From Frateuria_A sp035944355 (GTDB taxonomy: Bacteria; Pseudomonadota; Gammaproteobacteria; Xanthomonadales; Rhodanobacteraceae), in assembly GCF_035944355.1 (NCBI RefSeq), contig NZ_DASZBH010000001.1:62001-126000 (forward strand): a DNA stretch of 64,000 nt, written 5' to 3'. Below, piece after piece: positions 7,717-17,084 of this stretch; the first letter of the stretch is position 1; every line of letters begins with the position of its first letter. A model generated the notes under the pieces. It was not told the DNA's origin and searched no databases. It saw only the letters and a program-made list of their open reading frames with translations. The position numbers were made by a program, and so were the translations under genes.

Positions 7717-8319
7717 TTACCTGCCGCTCGGCTTGGGCGCGGGGGCGGGGACCGGCGCCGGACGCACCACGATCACGCGCGGGCGGTTCCAGAACGGATC
7801 GCCCCACGGCCCCCAGTACGGACCCCAGCCCGGACCCCAGAACGGGTCGTAGTAACCCGGCGGATAGCTGACGGTCACCGGACGCTTGGGCCACAGATAG
7901 ACCACATCGGCTTCCACGCGCGGGTAGGCGTAGTCGTAGTCGCCCACCTTCTTGGTCACGGTGCCGTGCAGCGTGCCGGTGACGGTCAACTCGCGTCCGC
8001 GGGTGAACACCTCCGGATCGTAGAAGCCCTCATGGCAGGCGACGAAGCGGCCGTCGGTCGCGCCGCTGGTGCCCATCTGCGGCCGCGCCTGGTCGTCCAG
8101 CGGGCGCGAAAGCACGTAGAAGCAGGTCTGCTGCGGGCCGGGTTCGGTCGAGATGATCTCGCCACCCCAGCGCACCTTGGCGCCGCCGGCGCCGCCCTGC
8201 TGGGCGCCCGCGGTGGTCACGTTGGAGTAAGTGCCCTGCAGCGGCTGGGGCACCGTTGCGCAGGCGGTCAGCAGGCCAAGGGCGGTAGCCAGGGCCAGAG
8301 GGCGATAAGGAACGGACAT
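7717..8319 (-). CDS. Slp-like outer-membrane lipoprotein with WGP-rich tail
   Basis: A 200-residue lipoprotein precursor. The signal peptide ends in the lipobox LTAC with the acylated Cys at residue 20, and the next residue is Ala, which favours outer-membrane sorting. The middle resembles the Slp family: starvation-associated lipoproteins with a beta-rich fold (VRWGGEII, ELTVTGTL). The C-terminus is unusual, with repeated FWGPGWGPYWGPWGDPFW around residues 160-180 and then a Pro/Ala tail. The ATG at 8319 has AGGGAGA upstream. It lies 48 bp behind the transglutaminase gene on the same strand and may be the last gene of that operon. Function is unknown. Confidence 0.8.
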   Translation of the reverse strand: MSVPYRPLALATALGLLTACATVPQPLQGTYSNVTTAGAQQGGAGGAKVRWGGEIISTEPGPQQTCFYVLSRPLDDQARPQMGTSGATDGRFVACHEGFYDPEVFTRGRELTVTGTLHGTVTKKVGDYDYAYPRVEADVVYLWPKRPVTVSYPPGYYDPFWGPGWGPYWGPWGDPFWNRPRVIVVRPAPVPAPAPKPSGR

Positions 8320-8367
8320 GGTGGTTCTCCCTGGGATAGCGGTCGCGTAAGGCGACCGCGTCGACAT

Positions 8368-10380
8368 TCATTTGACCACGCGCCGCGGCCGGAATTCCCG
8401 TACCGCTCGCTGGAACCGTCGCAGCAATTCAGGCGAGGGTTCGTCGCTGGCATAGCGCAATTCGAGATAGCGCTTCATCAGTAGCTCCAGTTCGCCGCGT
8501 TGTGCAGGCAGGGCGCGCGCTGCGCGGCGCAGGTAATGCTGGGGCCCTTCGCTGCGACGGCGCCTGACGCCGCAACGGCCGAGCTTGGCCTCCAGCCGGC
8601 GCAACGCCTGCCGCAACGGCTCGGGCCGCTCGTGCCGCCACAGCGCCCAACCCACGCCCAGCGCCACGAACAGCGACGTGCCGACCGCGAGCAGCAGGCC
8701 CAGCGTGGCCGTGCCGGTTTCCTGTATGCCGAAGGAGGTCAGCAGGCCGCGCTGGCGCAGCGCATCGAAGCCGATAACGCCTTCGGTCCACCAGTGGTTG
8801 ACCACGTCCCAGCGGTTGCGCAGCCCCGCCAGCCAGCCGCTCTGCGCCCAGCCCAGCTGATTGCCGGCGGCGGCCGCGGCGCCCAGGCTGACCCGTTCGG
8901 GCCGCACCGCGGCGGTGGGGTCGACCCGTACCCAGCCACGCCCGTCCAGCCACACTTCGCTCCACGCGTGTGCGTCGGACTGGCGCACCAGCAGGTAGTC
9001 GCCCAGCGCGTTCCAGTAGCCGCCCTGGTAGCCGGTGACCACGCGGGCGGGAATGCCGGCCGCACGCATCAGCACGGTGAAGGACGAGGCGTAGTGCTCG
9101 CAGAATCCCTCGCGTGTGCCGAACAGGAAGTCGTCCACGGCGTCGCGGCCGAGCGGCGCGGGCGCCAGCGTGTAGCGGAAGCCGCCGTCGTGGAACAGCG
9201 CCAGCGCGGCCCGCACGATCGCCGGGTCGTCCTGGCCGTAGCGCGCGCGCCATTGCGCGGCCAGCGCCTGCGTGCGCGGATTGAATCCCCGCGGCAGGCG
9301 CAGCGCGAGGCTACGGGCGGTCTGCGGCAGCTGCGCCTGGAGCCGGTAGCGCACGGCCGAGCGCATGGCGTAGTGCAGCGGTTCGCGCACCGGCTGGTCG
9401 GCGAAGACCTCGCGGTCGGGGCTGAGCCGCGCGTCGGCCGGCGCGTCGAGAGGCACGTCCAGGGCAGGCAGCACGGTGCGGTCGCTCGGTTCCAGGTCGA
9501 TCCGGTAGCTCGTGCCGGTGGCCGCTTCCACCGTTTCGACCGGCCGGGCGCGGCCGTCGGTCTCGCGCCACTGCGCATGCTCCCAACTGCGCCCGTCGTA
9601 GCGCCACATCACGTAGGCGCGGAAGTAACGCTGTTCGGGCGCCGGCGGGGGGCCGTCGAACGCGACCCGCATGGCCGGGCGATCGTCGGTCAGCAGGTCG
9701 GTGAAGTTGCCCGGCGACATGCGTTCGCTCAGGCCGGTATGCGATTCGGCGGGATTGGGCGCGCCCCACAGGGGCGAGCTGAGACGTGGCACCAGGGCGA
9801 AGGCGAGCAGGGCCAGCGGCACGGCCGCCAGGAGCAGCGCGAGGCCTGGCACGAGCGCCTGGGGAAGGGCGGTGGCCGGCTGGGCCGGCTCCAGGGCCCG
9901 CAGCGCGGCCAGCGCCGGCAGCAGGCCGAGCGCCACCACCAGGGTCGCAACCAGGCCCTGGTCGAACAACAGCGCCGCCATCAGGCCGAAGCAGGCGAAG
10001 CTGACCCCCACGCGCGCATCGCGCGGCGTCTCGCTCTCCAGCAGCTTGAGCACCAGCAGGCCCACGGCCAGCGCCGAGCCCGGCTCGCGGCCGAAGATCG
10101 TGCCGTAGCTGAAGACCACCGCGACCGCGAGCAGGCCGATCAGCGGCAGCTTGAGCAGCAGCGGCGAGCGTGCGCCGTGGCGGCGGCGCTGCCACCAGCG
10201 CACGGCCAGCACGATCGCCAGGGCGGCGGTGAGCCACCACGGCAGGTGGCCTGCATGCACGCCGAGCACGCCGGCCATGGTCAGGCTGAGCAGGTCGAAC
10301 GCGCGGGGGTCCAGCCGCTGGTCGGTCGAAGGACGGCGAGCTAGCCCGATCACGGCAGCGAGGCCAGTGCGCTCATGCAT
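8368..10380 (-). CDS. Transglutaminase-like membrane protein (TgpA/DUF3488 type)
   Basis: A 670-residue membrane protease/transglutaminase-like protein. The first ~200 residues hold several transmembrane helices and DUF3488. A periplasmic transglutaminase core follows with the Cys-His-Asp triad in REGFCEHYASSF, SDAHAWSEVW and GWVRVDPT. One more helix near 560 leads to a DUF4129-like cytosolic tail. It overlaps the upstream DUF58 gene by 31 bp if the ATG at 10380 is used. A GTG at 10353 would instead give a 4-bp GTGA overlap, which is equally plausible. With the MoxR ATPase and DUF58 genes it forms a widely conserved trio thought to process or assemble envelope proteins; the substrate is unknown. 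Confidence 0.9.
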   Translation of the reverse strand: MHERTGLAAVIGLARRPSTDQRLDPRAFDLLSLTMAGVLGVHAGHLPWWLTAALAIVLAVRWWQRRRHGARSPLLLKLPLIGLLAVAVVFSYGTIFGREPGSALAVGLLVLKLLESETPRDARVGVSFACFGLMAALLFDQGLVATLVVALGLLPALAALRALEPAQPATALPQALVPGLALLLAAVPLALLAFALVPRLSSPLWGAPNPAESHTGLSERMSPGNFTDLLTDDRPAMRVAFDGPPPAPEQRYFRAYVMWRYDGRSWEHAQWRETDGRARPVETVEAATGTSYRIDLEPSDRTVLPALDVPLDAPADARLSPDREVFADQPVREPLHYAMRSAVRYRLQAQLPQTARSLALRLPRGFNPRTQALAAQWRARYGQDDPAIVRAALALFHDGGFRYTLAPAPLGRDAVDDFLFGTREGFCEHYASSFTVLMRAAGIPARVVTGYQGGYWNALGDYLLVRQSDAHAWSEVWLDGRGWVRVDPTAAVRPERVSLGAAAAAGNQLGWAQSGWLAGLRNRWDVVNHWWTEGVIGFDALRQRGLLTSFGIQETGTATLGLLLAVGTSLFVALGVGWALWRHERPEPLRQALRRLEAKLGRCGVRRRRSEGPQHYLRRAARALPAQRGELELLMKRYLELRYASDEPSPELLRRFQRAVREFRPRRVVK

Positions 10381-11303
10381 CGCGCGTAGTGGCCCGGGCC
10401 GCTGCCCACCTCGATCGGCTGGCTAGGCAGCCACAGGCTGTGCCGGCGCCCCTGCGCATGGGCCTCGCCCAGCCAGCGGGCGAGCCGGGCGATGCGCGCC
10501 TCGGTGTCCATGCCGTCCAGTTCGCGCCAGTCCAGGCGCCATTCGGGCCGCGACTCGGGTTGTTCGAAATCCTTGCTGAGCAATTGCCCGAGCCGTGCGC
10601 TGGCCTTCCAGGCGATGTGCTTGCGCGGGTCGCCGCTGCGGTAATCGCGCAGGGCCGCGAGGTCTTCGCCATGGTGCAGGCGCGGGCGCAGGCCCTCGTC
10701 GGCCGGCAGGCGTGGCGGCGGGCCGCCGCCTTCGGGCCGCGGCCACACCAGCACCGACTGCTCCGGATGCAGCCAGCTCCATGCGCGGAACAGTCCCAGC
10801 GGCCAGGTGGTCCACACGCGCAGCCGCGGCAGCGGTTGCCAGCCGCGCTTGACGGTGGCCAGCGGCAAGGTGACGTTGGCCTTGCCGGAGGCGTCGACGG
10901 CGAACGCCTGGCAGGTGGCGCCCAGGTCCACGCGGATCGCGTTGCGCGGCCGGGCCGACTCGAATTCCAGGGTCAGCGCGAGCATCTCGCCGGCGATCGC
11001 CTGGCCGGCACGTACGCCGGTCAGGGCGAGGCCGTCGAGCGCGCGGAAGGCGATCAGCATGCTCGCCGCGCCGGCCGCGCCCAGCATGCAGGTGAGCAGC
11101 AAGGCGGCGTTGTTGGCGTAGTTGAGCGAACCGACCAGCATCACCAGCAGCAGGATCGTGAAGCCGACGCCGAAGCCGGTCGGCACGATGTAGATGCGCC
11201 GGCGGTGCAGCTCGATCGGCATGGGCTCGGCCCGCCGGAAGCGGGTCAGCGCGGGCAGCCGGCGCTCGGCCAGCTGCTGCAGGCGGCGCAAGGCCTCGCG
11301 CAC
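10350..11303 (-). CDS. DUF58 domain-containing protein
   Basis: A 317-residue protein with two transmembrane helices near residues 40-85 and a C-terminal DUF58 region. The signature GEDLAALRDYRSGDPRKHIAWKASAR is split across a von Willebrand A-like fold. Such proteins partner with MoxR AAA+ ATPases. The start is a GTG at 11303, only 2 bp after the moxR stop, with no strong Shine-Dalgarno sequence, so translation is probably coupled. The end overlaps the transglutaminase gene. Membrane location and partner roles are inferred from the family. Confidence 0.92.
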   Translation of the reverse strand: MREALRRLQQLAERRLPALTRFRRAEPMPIELHRRRIYIVPTGFGVGFTILLLVMLVGSLNYANNAALLLTCMLGAAGAASMLIAFRALDGLALTGVRAGQAIAGEMLALTLEFESARPRNAIRVDLGATCQAFAVDASGKANVTLPLATVKRGWQPLPRLRVWTTWPLGLFRAWSWLHPEQSVLVWPRPEGGGPPPRLPADEGLRPRLHHGEDLAALRDYRSGDPRKHIAWKASARLGQLLSKDFEQPESRPEWRLDWRELDGMDTEARIARLARWLGEAHAQGRRHSLWLPSQPIEVGSGPGHYARCMSALASLP

Positions 11304-11305
11304 GT

Positions 11306-12245
<940 letters not shown>

Positions 12246-12247
<2 letters not shown>

Positions 12248-13868
12248 GGGTTCCTGGCAGTTGCAGACGGAACGCGGGGAGGGCCGGTCGAGTGTAGCGG
12301 CGCCTCTTGCGCGCTGGCGAGGCGCGTTCCTCATCGCGTTCGCTGCCTTGCTGGCATGCAAGTGCATCGTTGCAGCGCACATGTCGCCATTCGGCGACGA
12401 AGCGTTCTATTGGCAGGAAAGCCGGTATCCCGCGTGGGGCTACAGCGACCTGCCGCCGCTCACCGCATGGCTGATCTGGCTGGGCGAACGCGTCGCCGGA
12501 CATGGCCTGTTCGGCATGCGCTGGCCGTTCCTGCTGCTGGGCAGCGCCTTGCCGTGGGTGGTCGTCGCGTTCGGGCGCCGCGCGTTCGACGCCCGCACGG
12601 GCTGGCAGGCCGGCCTGTTGTGCCTGGCGCTGCCGCTGGCCGGCAGCCTGGGCGTCATGGCGCTGCCGGACGTGCCGCTCACGCTGGCCGCCGCCGTGGC
12701 GCTCCTGGCATTGCTGCGCGCGCTGGAGGAAGGCCACCTGCGCGACTGGCTGCTGCTGGGCCTGGCGCTGGCGATCGCATGGCTGACCCATTACCGCGCG
12801 GCGATGGTCATGCTGGCCGGCCTGCTGTTCCTGCTGTGCACGGCGCGCGGCCGGACGCAGTGGCGCCGCGGCGGTCTCTGGCTGTCGCTGGCGGTGGCAA
12901 TGCTGGGGCTGGTGCCGCTGGCGCTTTCGAACTGGCGCCAGCACGGCGCGGGGCTCGCCTTCCAGCTGGTCGAACGCAATCCATGGCAATTCCACGCCGA
13001 TGCGCTGGTGCAACCGCTGGAGCAGGCGATCGCCTGCACCCCGGTGCTCTACGTCCTGCTGCTGTGGGCATGCTGGCGAAGCTGGCGCCGGCGCGGCGAC
13101 GGCGCCCCCTGGGATCTGATTGCATGGAGCAGCCTGGGCTTCCTGCTGCCGTACTTCCTGTTGGGCCTGTTCGCCGACGACCTGCGGTTCCGCGCCCACT
13201 GGCCTCTGCCGGGCTATCTGCCGTTGCTGGCCGCCTTGCCGGCGCTTTGCCGTCCGGCGGGTCGCAACTGGCGTGTGGCCACGCTGGCCGGCGGCGTACT
13301 GGGCGGCATAGGTACGCTGCTCGGCCTGGCCTATCTGGCGCTGGCGGCCAGTGGGCCGGGCGTGGACGTGCTGGCCGCGAGCAAGGCCTTCCCGTTCAAC
13401 TTCGTCGGCTGGCGCGAGAGCGCGGCGCAGGCGCAAGCATTGCTGGCGCACCAGGACGCGGTGCTGGTGGCCGACAACTTCATGCTCGCCGCCGAGCTTC
13501 AATTCCAGCTCGATGGACGCCGCCCGGTGTATTCGCTGGACGCCCCGCTCAACGTCAAGCACGGCCGCACGCCGCAACTGGCGATCTGGGGACGCGACGA
13601 GGCCGGACTGCGCGCGGCGCACTCAGGCGCGCCGATGCTGCTGGTGGTGAGCGAGGTGATGCGCGAGCGCGAGAAGCTGGCCTGGCTCGGCGCCATCTGC
13701 GGCCGGATCGAAGCGCCCCGCCTCGTCGACCGGCTGGTGCTGTTCGATGGACGCAAGCAATTCGCGTTCTATCGCGGTTTCGTACCGGCTGCGCCGCCGG
13801 TGGCGCCGGCCGACCCGCGGCAATGCCTCATCTGGCGCAATGCGGTGAGGGCCGCACCGCAGGGCTGA
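12246..13868 (+). CDS. GT39-type membrane glycosyltransferase
   Basis: A 540-residue multipass protein of the dolichyl/undecaprenyl-phosphate sugar transferase class (ArnT/PMT-like). The catalytic Asp-Glu lies in SPFGDEAFYWQESR, near residue 50 in the first periplasmic loop, followed by YSDLPPLTAWLIWLGER, which is typical. About ten hydrophobic segments and a soluble C-terminal domain follow. Such enzymes move a sugar from a lipid-phosphate carrier to lipid A, protein or glycan on the periplasmic side. The start is uncertain: the ATG at 12246 overlaps the divergent moxR start, and the only other early start codon is TTG at 12261. Donor and acceptor are unknown. Confidence 0.82.
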
Positions 13869-13899
13869 CCGTATAGGACGCAGCGATGGCCGCCAGCGG

Positions 13900-14478
13900 C
13901 TAGGGCACCGCCAGGCCGGCCTCGCGCAACATCCTGGCGAGCGCGATCAATGGCAGGCCGACCAGCGCGGTGGGGTCGCTGCTGTCGATGCGCTCGAACA
14001 GCGCGATACCCAGGCCCTCGCACTTGAAGCTGCCGGCGCAGTCGAGCGGCTGCTCGCGCTCCACGTAGCGTGCGATCTCGGCTTCGGCGAGCGGCCGGAA
14101 CCGCACGCCCGTGGTGTCCACGTGCGTACGCCGCCGACCGTCGCGGGTGTCGAGCAGGCACAGCGCCGTGTGGAAACGCACTTCTCGGCCGGCGCAGCTT
14201 GCCAGTTGGACACGGGCGCCTTCGGCGCTGCCGGGCTTGCCCAGCGCGTCGCCGTCCAGTTCGGCGATCTGGTCCGAGCCGATCACCAGCGCATCGGGCC
14301 ATCCTCGGGCGGCGCCTTCGGCCTTGGCCATGGCCAGCCGCAGGGCGCCCTCGGCTGGCGCTTCGCCGGGCCGCAGGGTTTCGTCGGTGCCGGGAGCACG
14401 TTGCTCGAACGTCGGCACCAGCCGCCGCAGCAGTTCGGCGCGGTAGCGGGAGGTGGAGCCGAGCACCAGGCGCCTCAC
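13900..14478 (-). CDS. yceF: Maf-family nucleotide pyrophosphatase (YceF type, 7-methyl-GTP)
   Basis: A 192-residue house-cleaning pyrophosphatase. The N-terminal LVLGSTSRYRAELL is the Maf start motif. GSDQIAELDGDALGKP and DCAGSFKCEGLGIALFE match the YceF subgroup, which prefers 7-methyl-GTP, over the dTTP/UTP subgroup. I place the start at a GTG (14478) that overlaps the upstream gene's TGA by 4 bp; this puts the conserved motif at residue 3 and gives normal length. The yceF-yceD-rpmF-fab neighbourhood is conserved in gammaproteobacteria. Here yceF is divergent from yceD. Confidence 0.9.
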   Translation of the reverse strand: MRRLVLGSTSRYRAELLRRLVPTFEQRAPGTDETLRPGEAPAEGALRLAMAKAEGAARGWPDALVIGSDQIAELDGDALGKPGSAEGARVQLASCAGREVRFHTALCLLDTRDGRRRTHVDTTGVRFRPLAEAEIARYVEREQPLDCAGSFKCEGLGIALFERIDSSDPTALVGLPLIALARMLREAGLAVP

Positions 14479-14927
14479 GCGTCCGGCTCGCGGCGGATGT
14501 GTTCGCGCATGGCGTCGTCCAGGTCGTGGTGCGCGCGTTCCAGCGCGTGCACCAGCGGGCGCAGGCGGGCGCGGGTCTGGCTCATGTCCGCGGCGGCTTC
14601 GTCCAGGCCCTGTTGGCTCGCGTCGGGGGCGCAGTCGCGGATCCACAGGCGCTGTTGCAGCAGGGAGCGCAGGCCGGCGTCGATCGCCTGCTTGGCCTCC
14701 TGTTCGCCGGCGGCCGGCTGGTCGGGGTTGAGCGACATCACCGCGTGGGCCTGCTTCAGGCCGCTGCGGCAGGTCTTCAGGTCGGCCTCGAGCTGGTCGG
14801 CCAGCTCCAGCAGCCGGTGCATGCTCTCGGTGCGGCGGTCCAGCTGGCGCCGCCGGCCCAGCAGCACGAACGATGCCGCGCCCACCATGAGCAGCAACAT
14901 CGCAGCGAGGCCGAAAGCGAGGGACAT
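14475..14927 (-). CDS. Membrane-anchored coiled-coil protein of unknown function
   Basis: A 150-residue protein that I do not recognise. One N-terminal transmembrane helix (about residues 3-24, FGLAAMLLLMVGAASFVLLG) is followed by a basic RRR stop-transfer and a long helical, probably coiled-coil region rich in Leu, Glu, Gln and Arg. This suggests a cytoplasmic domain anchored by its N-terminus. A GTG at 14933 could add two residues. Its stop overlaps the maf start, so it is probably co-translated with maf. No catalytic motif is visible. Confidence 0.7.
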   Translation of the reverse strand: MSLAFGLAAMLLLMVGAASFVLLGRRRQLDRRTESMHRLLELADQLEADLKTCRSGLKQAHAVMSLNPDQPAAGEQEAKQAIDAGLRSLLQQRLWIRDCAPDASQQGLDEAAADMSQTRARLRPLVHALERAHHDLDDAMREHIRREPDA

Positions 14928-15008
14928 GGGCACAAGGCGGGAACCGGCAGCGGTCGGGAGGGCAGTCTGCCCCAGCGTCCGGCGGCAGGCAAAGCGAGCC
15001 TGGCGCGG

Positions 15009-15037
15009 TTGACTTGAACCCCCGCCGACCTTAAGAT
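15009..15037 (+). promoter_or_regulatory. Strong sigma-70 promoter of yceD-rpmF
   Basis: TTGACT (15009-15014), a 17-bp spacer and TAAGAT (15032-15037) are close to consensus. The expected start site near 15044 is only 2-4 bases before the yceD ATG at 15047, implying a leaderless or nearly leaderless mRNA. Confidence 0.75.
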
Positions 15038-15046
15038 TTCGCGATT

Positions 15047-15565
15047 ATGTCCGTGACACTGCCAGAGTCCGTGGACGCTTGGCGCATGGTCTCGGCGCGG
15101 CGTTCGTTTGCCGGGACGCTTCCCGTGGCCGCCATGTCCCGCCTGTGCGGGATGCTGGCCGGCAACGAAGGGGCGGCGCAGTATGCGCTGGATTTCGGGC
15201 GCGACGAGTTCGGCACGAACTACCTCCAGGTGCACGTCGAGGCACCGCTGACACTTACCTGTCAGCGCACCTTGGAGCCGTTCGTGCTGCCGCTGACGGT
15301 GGACAGCCGGCTCGGCCTGATCCGCAGCGAACGCGAGGAAGCGGCGCTGCCGCCCGGTTGCGAGCCGTTGCTGGTCGACGAGGACGGCAAGCTGAACCCG
15401 GCCGACGTGATCGAGGACGAATTGCTGTTGGCACTGCCGCTGGTACCGGTCAATCCGGACAGCAGCCTGCCATCCGAAGTGACCGGCCCCGGCCCGGAGG
15501 AATCCGCGGCAGAGGCTACCGACAACCCGTTCGCGGTCCTGCGCGAACTCAAGCACAACGATTGA
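15047..15565 (+). CDS. yceD: YceD/DUF177 family protein
   Basis: A 172-residue DUF177 protein. Homologues lie beside rpmF in most bacteria and are linked to 23S rRNA processing or accumulation. The N-terminal LPESVDAWRMVSARRSFAGTLPVAAM fits the family's D-x-x-R/F-x-G-x-L pattern. The central LTCQRTLEPF carries the conserved TCQR segment, and an acidic C-terminal half (DEDGKLNPADVIEDELLLALP) follows. A near-consensus promoter lies directly upstream and leaves almost no leader. The next gene, rpmF, follows by 16 bp. The precise molecular role is not visible in the sequence. Confidence 0.92.
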   Translation: MSVTLPESVDAWRMVSARRSFAGTLPVAAMSRLCGMLAGNEGAAQYALDFGRDEFGTNYLQVHVEAPLTLTCQRTLEPFVLPLTVDSRLGLIRSEREEAALPPGCEPLLVDEDGKLNPADVIEDELLLALPLVPVNPDSSLPSEVTGPGPEESAAEATDNPFAVLRELKHND

Positions 15566-15581
15566 AGCTGGAGATACACCC

Positions 15582-15773
15582 ATGGCCGTTGCCAAGAGCC
15601 GCAAGACCCCGTCCACCCGCGGCATGCGTCGTTCGCACGACAAGCTCAAGACCGTGCAGCTGGCGACCGACCCGACCAGCGGCGAGGTGCATCTGCGCCA
15701 CCACGTCACCAAGGACGGCTACTACCGCGGCAAGAAGGTGATCGACACCGCCGGGGCCGTCGACGCCGAGTAA
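15582..15773 (+). CDS. rpmF: 50S ribosomal protein L32
   Basis: A 63-residue basic ribosomal protein. The start MAVAKSRKTPSTRGMRRSHD is typical of L32 in proteobacteria. It lacks the four zinc-binding Cys of the Cys-plus form, as is usual in this group. It follows yceD by 16 bp with GGAG upstream and so shares its promoter. In many gammaproteobacteria plsX comes next; here it does not. Confidence 0.97.
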   Translation: MAVAKSRKTPSTRGMRRSHDKLKTVQLATDPTSGEVHLRHHVTKDGYYRGKKVIDTAGAVDAE

Positions 15774-15797
15774 ACGGTTTCCATCGGATGCAGCAGG

Positions 15798-15826
15798 GCG
15801 GCGCGGCGACGCGCCGCTTTGCGTTT
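15798..15826 (+). terminator. Terminator-like hairpin after rpmF
   Basis: GCGGCGCG (15798-15805) pairs with CGCGCCGC (15810-15817) around a GCGA tetraloop and is followed by TTTGCGTTT. The T tract is weak, so this may end only part of transcription before fabH. Confidence 0.5.
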
Positions 15827-15958
15827 CGGCGTCCGCGAACGTAACGTTGCGGTTTCAGCGTGGCCGGGAGCCTGGGCGGTGGAAGCCCCCGGACTTCGCC
15901 TCGGGCGTTTCCACCGTCCGGGTGCCAGGCCAGCGCCCCGCCTGCAGATGGAAAGTCC

Positions 15959-16933
15959 ATGGCTTCGACCTACGCCCGTATCACCGGCACCGGCAGCGCG
16001 CTGCCCGAGCGCGTGCTGACCAATTTCGACCTGGAGAAATTCGTCGAGACCAGCGACGAGTGGATCCACACCCGCACCGGCATCCGCCAGCGCCACGTCG
16101 CAGCGGAGGGCGAGACCACCGGCGACCTGTCGTTGCTCGCCGCCGAGCGCGCCCTCGCTGCGGCCGGCGTCAAGGCCTCGGAGCTCGACCTGATCGTGCT
16201 GGGCACCACCACGCCTGACCTGATCTTTCCGTCGACTGCCTGCCTGGTGCAGGCGCGCCTGGGCGCCAACGGCTGCGCCGCGTTCGACGTCAACGCCGCC
16301 TGTTCGGGCTTCGTCTACGCGCTCGGCATCGCCGACAAGTTCATCCGCAGCGGCCAGTCGAAAAAGGTGCTGGTGATCGGTGCCGAGACGCTGACCCGCA
16401 TGATCGACTGGAAGGAGCGCGAGACCTGCGTGCTGTTCGGCGACGGCGCCGGCGCGGTCGTGCTCGAGGCCAGCGACGAGCCGGGCATCTATGCCACCTG
16501 CATGCATGCCGACGGCGGCTACAAGGAGCTGCTGTGGAACCCGGTCGGCGTGTCGGTCGGCTTCCGCGACGAGCCCAACCACGGCGTGCGCATCCAGATG
16601 GCCGGCCGCGAAGTGTTCAAGGTCGCGGTCAAGACGCTCGACTCGCTGGTCGAGCAGACCCTGCAGGCCGCCGGCATGGAGCCCTCGCAGCTGGACTGGC
16701 TGATTCCGCATCAGGCCAACCTGCGCATCATCGAGGCCACCGCCAAGCGCCTGAACATGTCGATGGAGCAGGTGATCGTGACCGTCGACAAGCACGCCAA
16801 TACCTCCTCCGGTTCGGTGCCGCTGGCGCTGGACTACGCGGTGCGTTCGGGCAAGGTGCAGCGCGGGCAGAACCTGCTGCTGGAGGCGTTCGGCGGCGGC
16901 TTCACCTGGGCCTCGGCGCTGCTGCGCTACTGA
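15959..16933 (+). CDS. fabH: 3-oxoacyl-ACP synthase III
   Basis: A 324-residue initiating condensing enzyme that joins acetyl-CoA (or another primer) to malonyl-ACP. The Cys-His-Asn triad is Cys115 (NAACSGF), His251 (PHQAN) and Asn281 (HANTSSGS). The C-terminal GGGFTWASALLRY is typical. The ATG at 15959 is chosen because MASTYARITGTGSALPE is the family start; the frame remains open upstream into low-complexity DNA. It stands 185 bp after rpmF where plsX is often found, and a strong hairpin-plus-T-run follows it, separating it from fabD. Confidence 0.97.
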   Translation: MASTYARITGTGSALPERVLTNFDLEKFVETSDEWIHTRTGIRQRHVAAEGETTGDLSLLAAERALAAAGVKASELDLIVLGTTTPDLIFPSTACLVQARLGANGCAAFDVNAACSGFVYALGIADKFIRSGQSKKVLVIGAETLTRMIDWKERETCVLFGDGAGAVVLEASDEPGIYATCMHADGGYKELLWNPVGVSVGFRDEPNHGVRIQMAGREVFKVAVKTLDSLVEQTLQAAGMEPSQLDWLIPHQANLRIIEATAKRLNMSMEQVIVTVDKHANTSSGSVPLALDYAVRSGKVQRGQNLLLEAFGGGFTWASALLRY

Positions 16934-16950
16934 GTCTTCGCTTCACGCGC

Positions 16951-16980
16951 GATGCCGCCTTCGGGCGGCATCGTCGTTTT
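16951..16980 (+). terminator. Intrinsic terminator between fabH and fabD
   Basis: GATGCCGCC (16951-16959) pairs perfectly with GGCGGCATC (16964-16972) around a TTCG loop, followed by GTCGTTTT. It predicts that fabD starts a separate unit; a CATCAT box at 17051-17056 may be its -10. Confidence 0.85.
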
Positions 16981-17084
16981 GGGGTGTTCCACGCAAGGAG
17001 TCACGTTGCGCGAAACACCGGATACGGCTGCGTACGCGCGCCGCTGCTGGCATCATCGCCTCTTTGCTTCGACGGATCCCTTCG

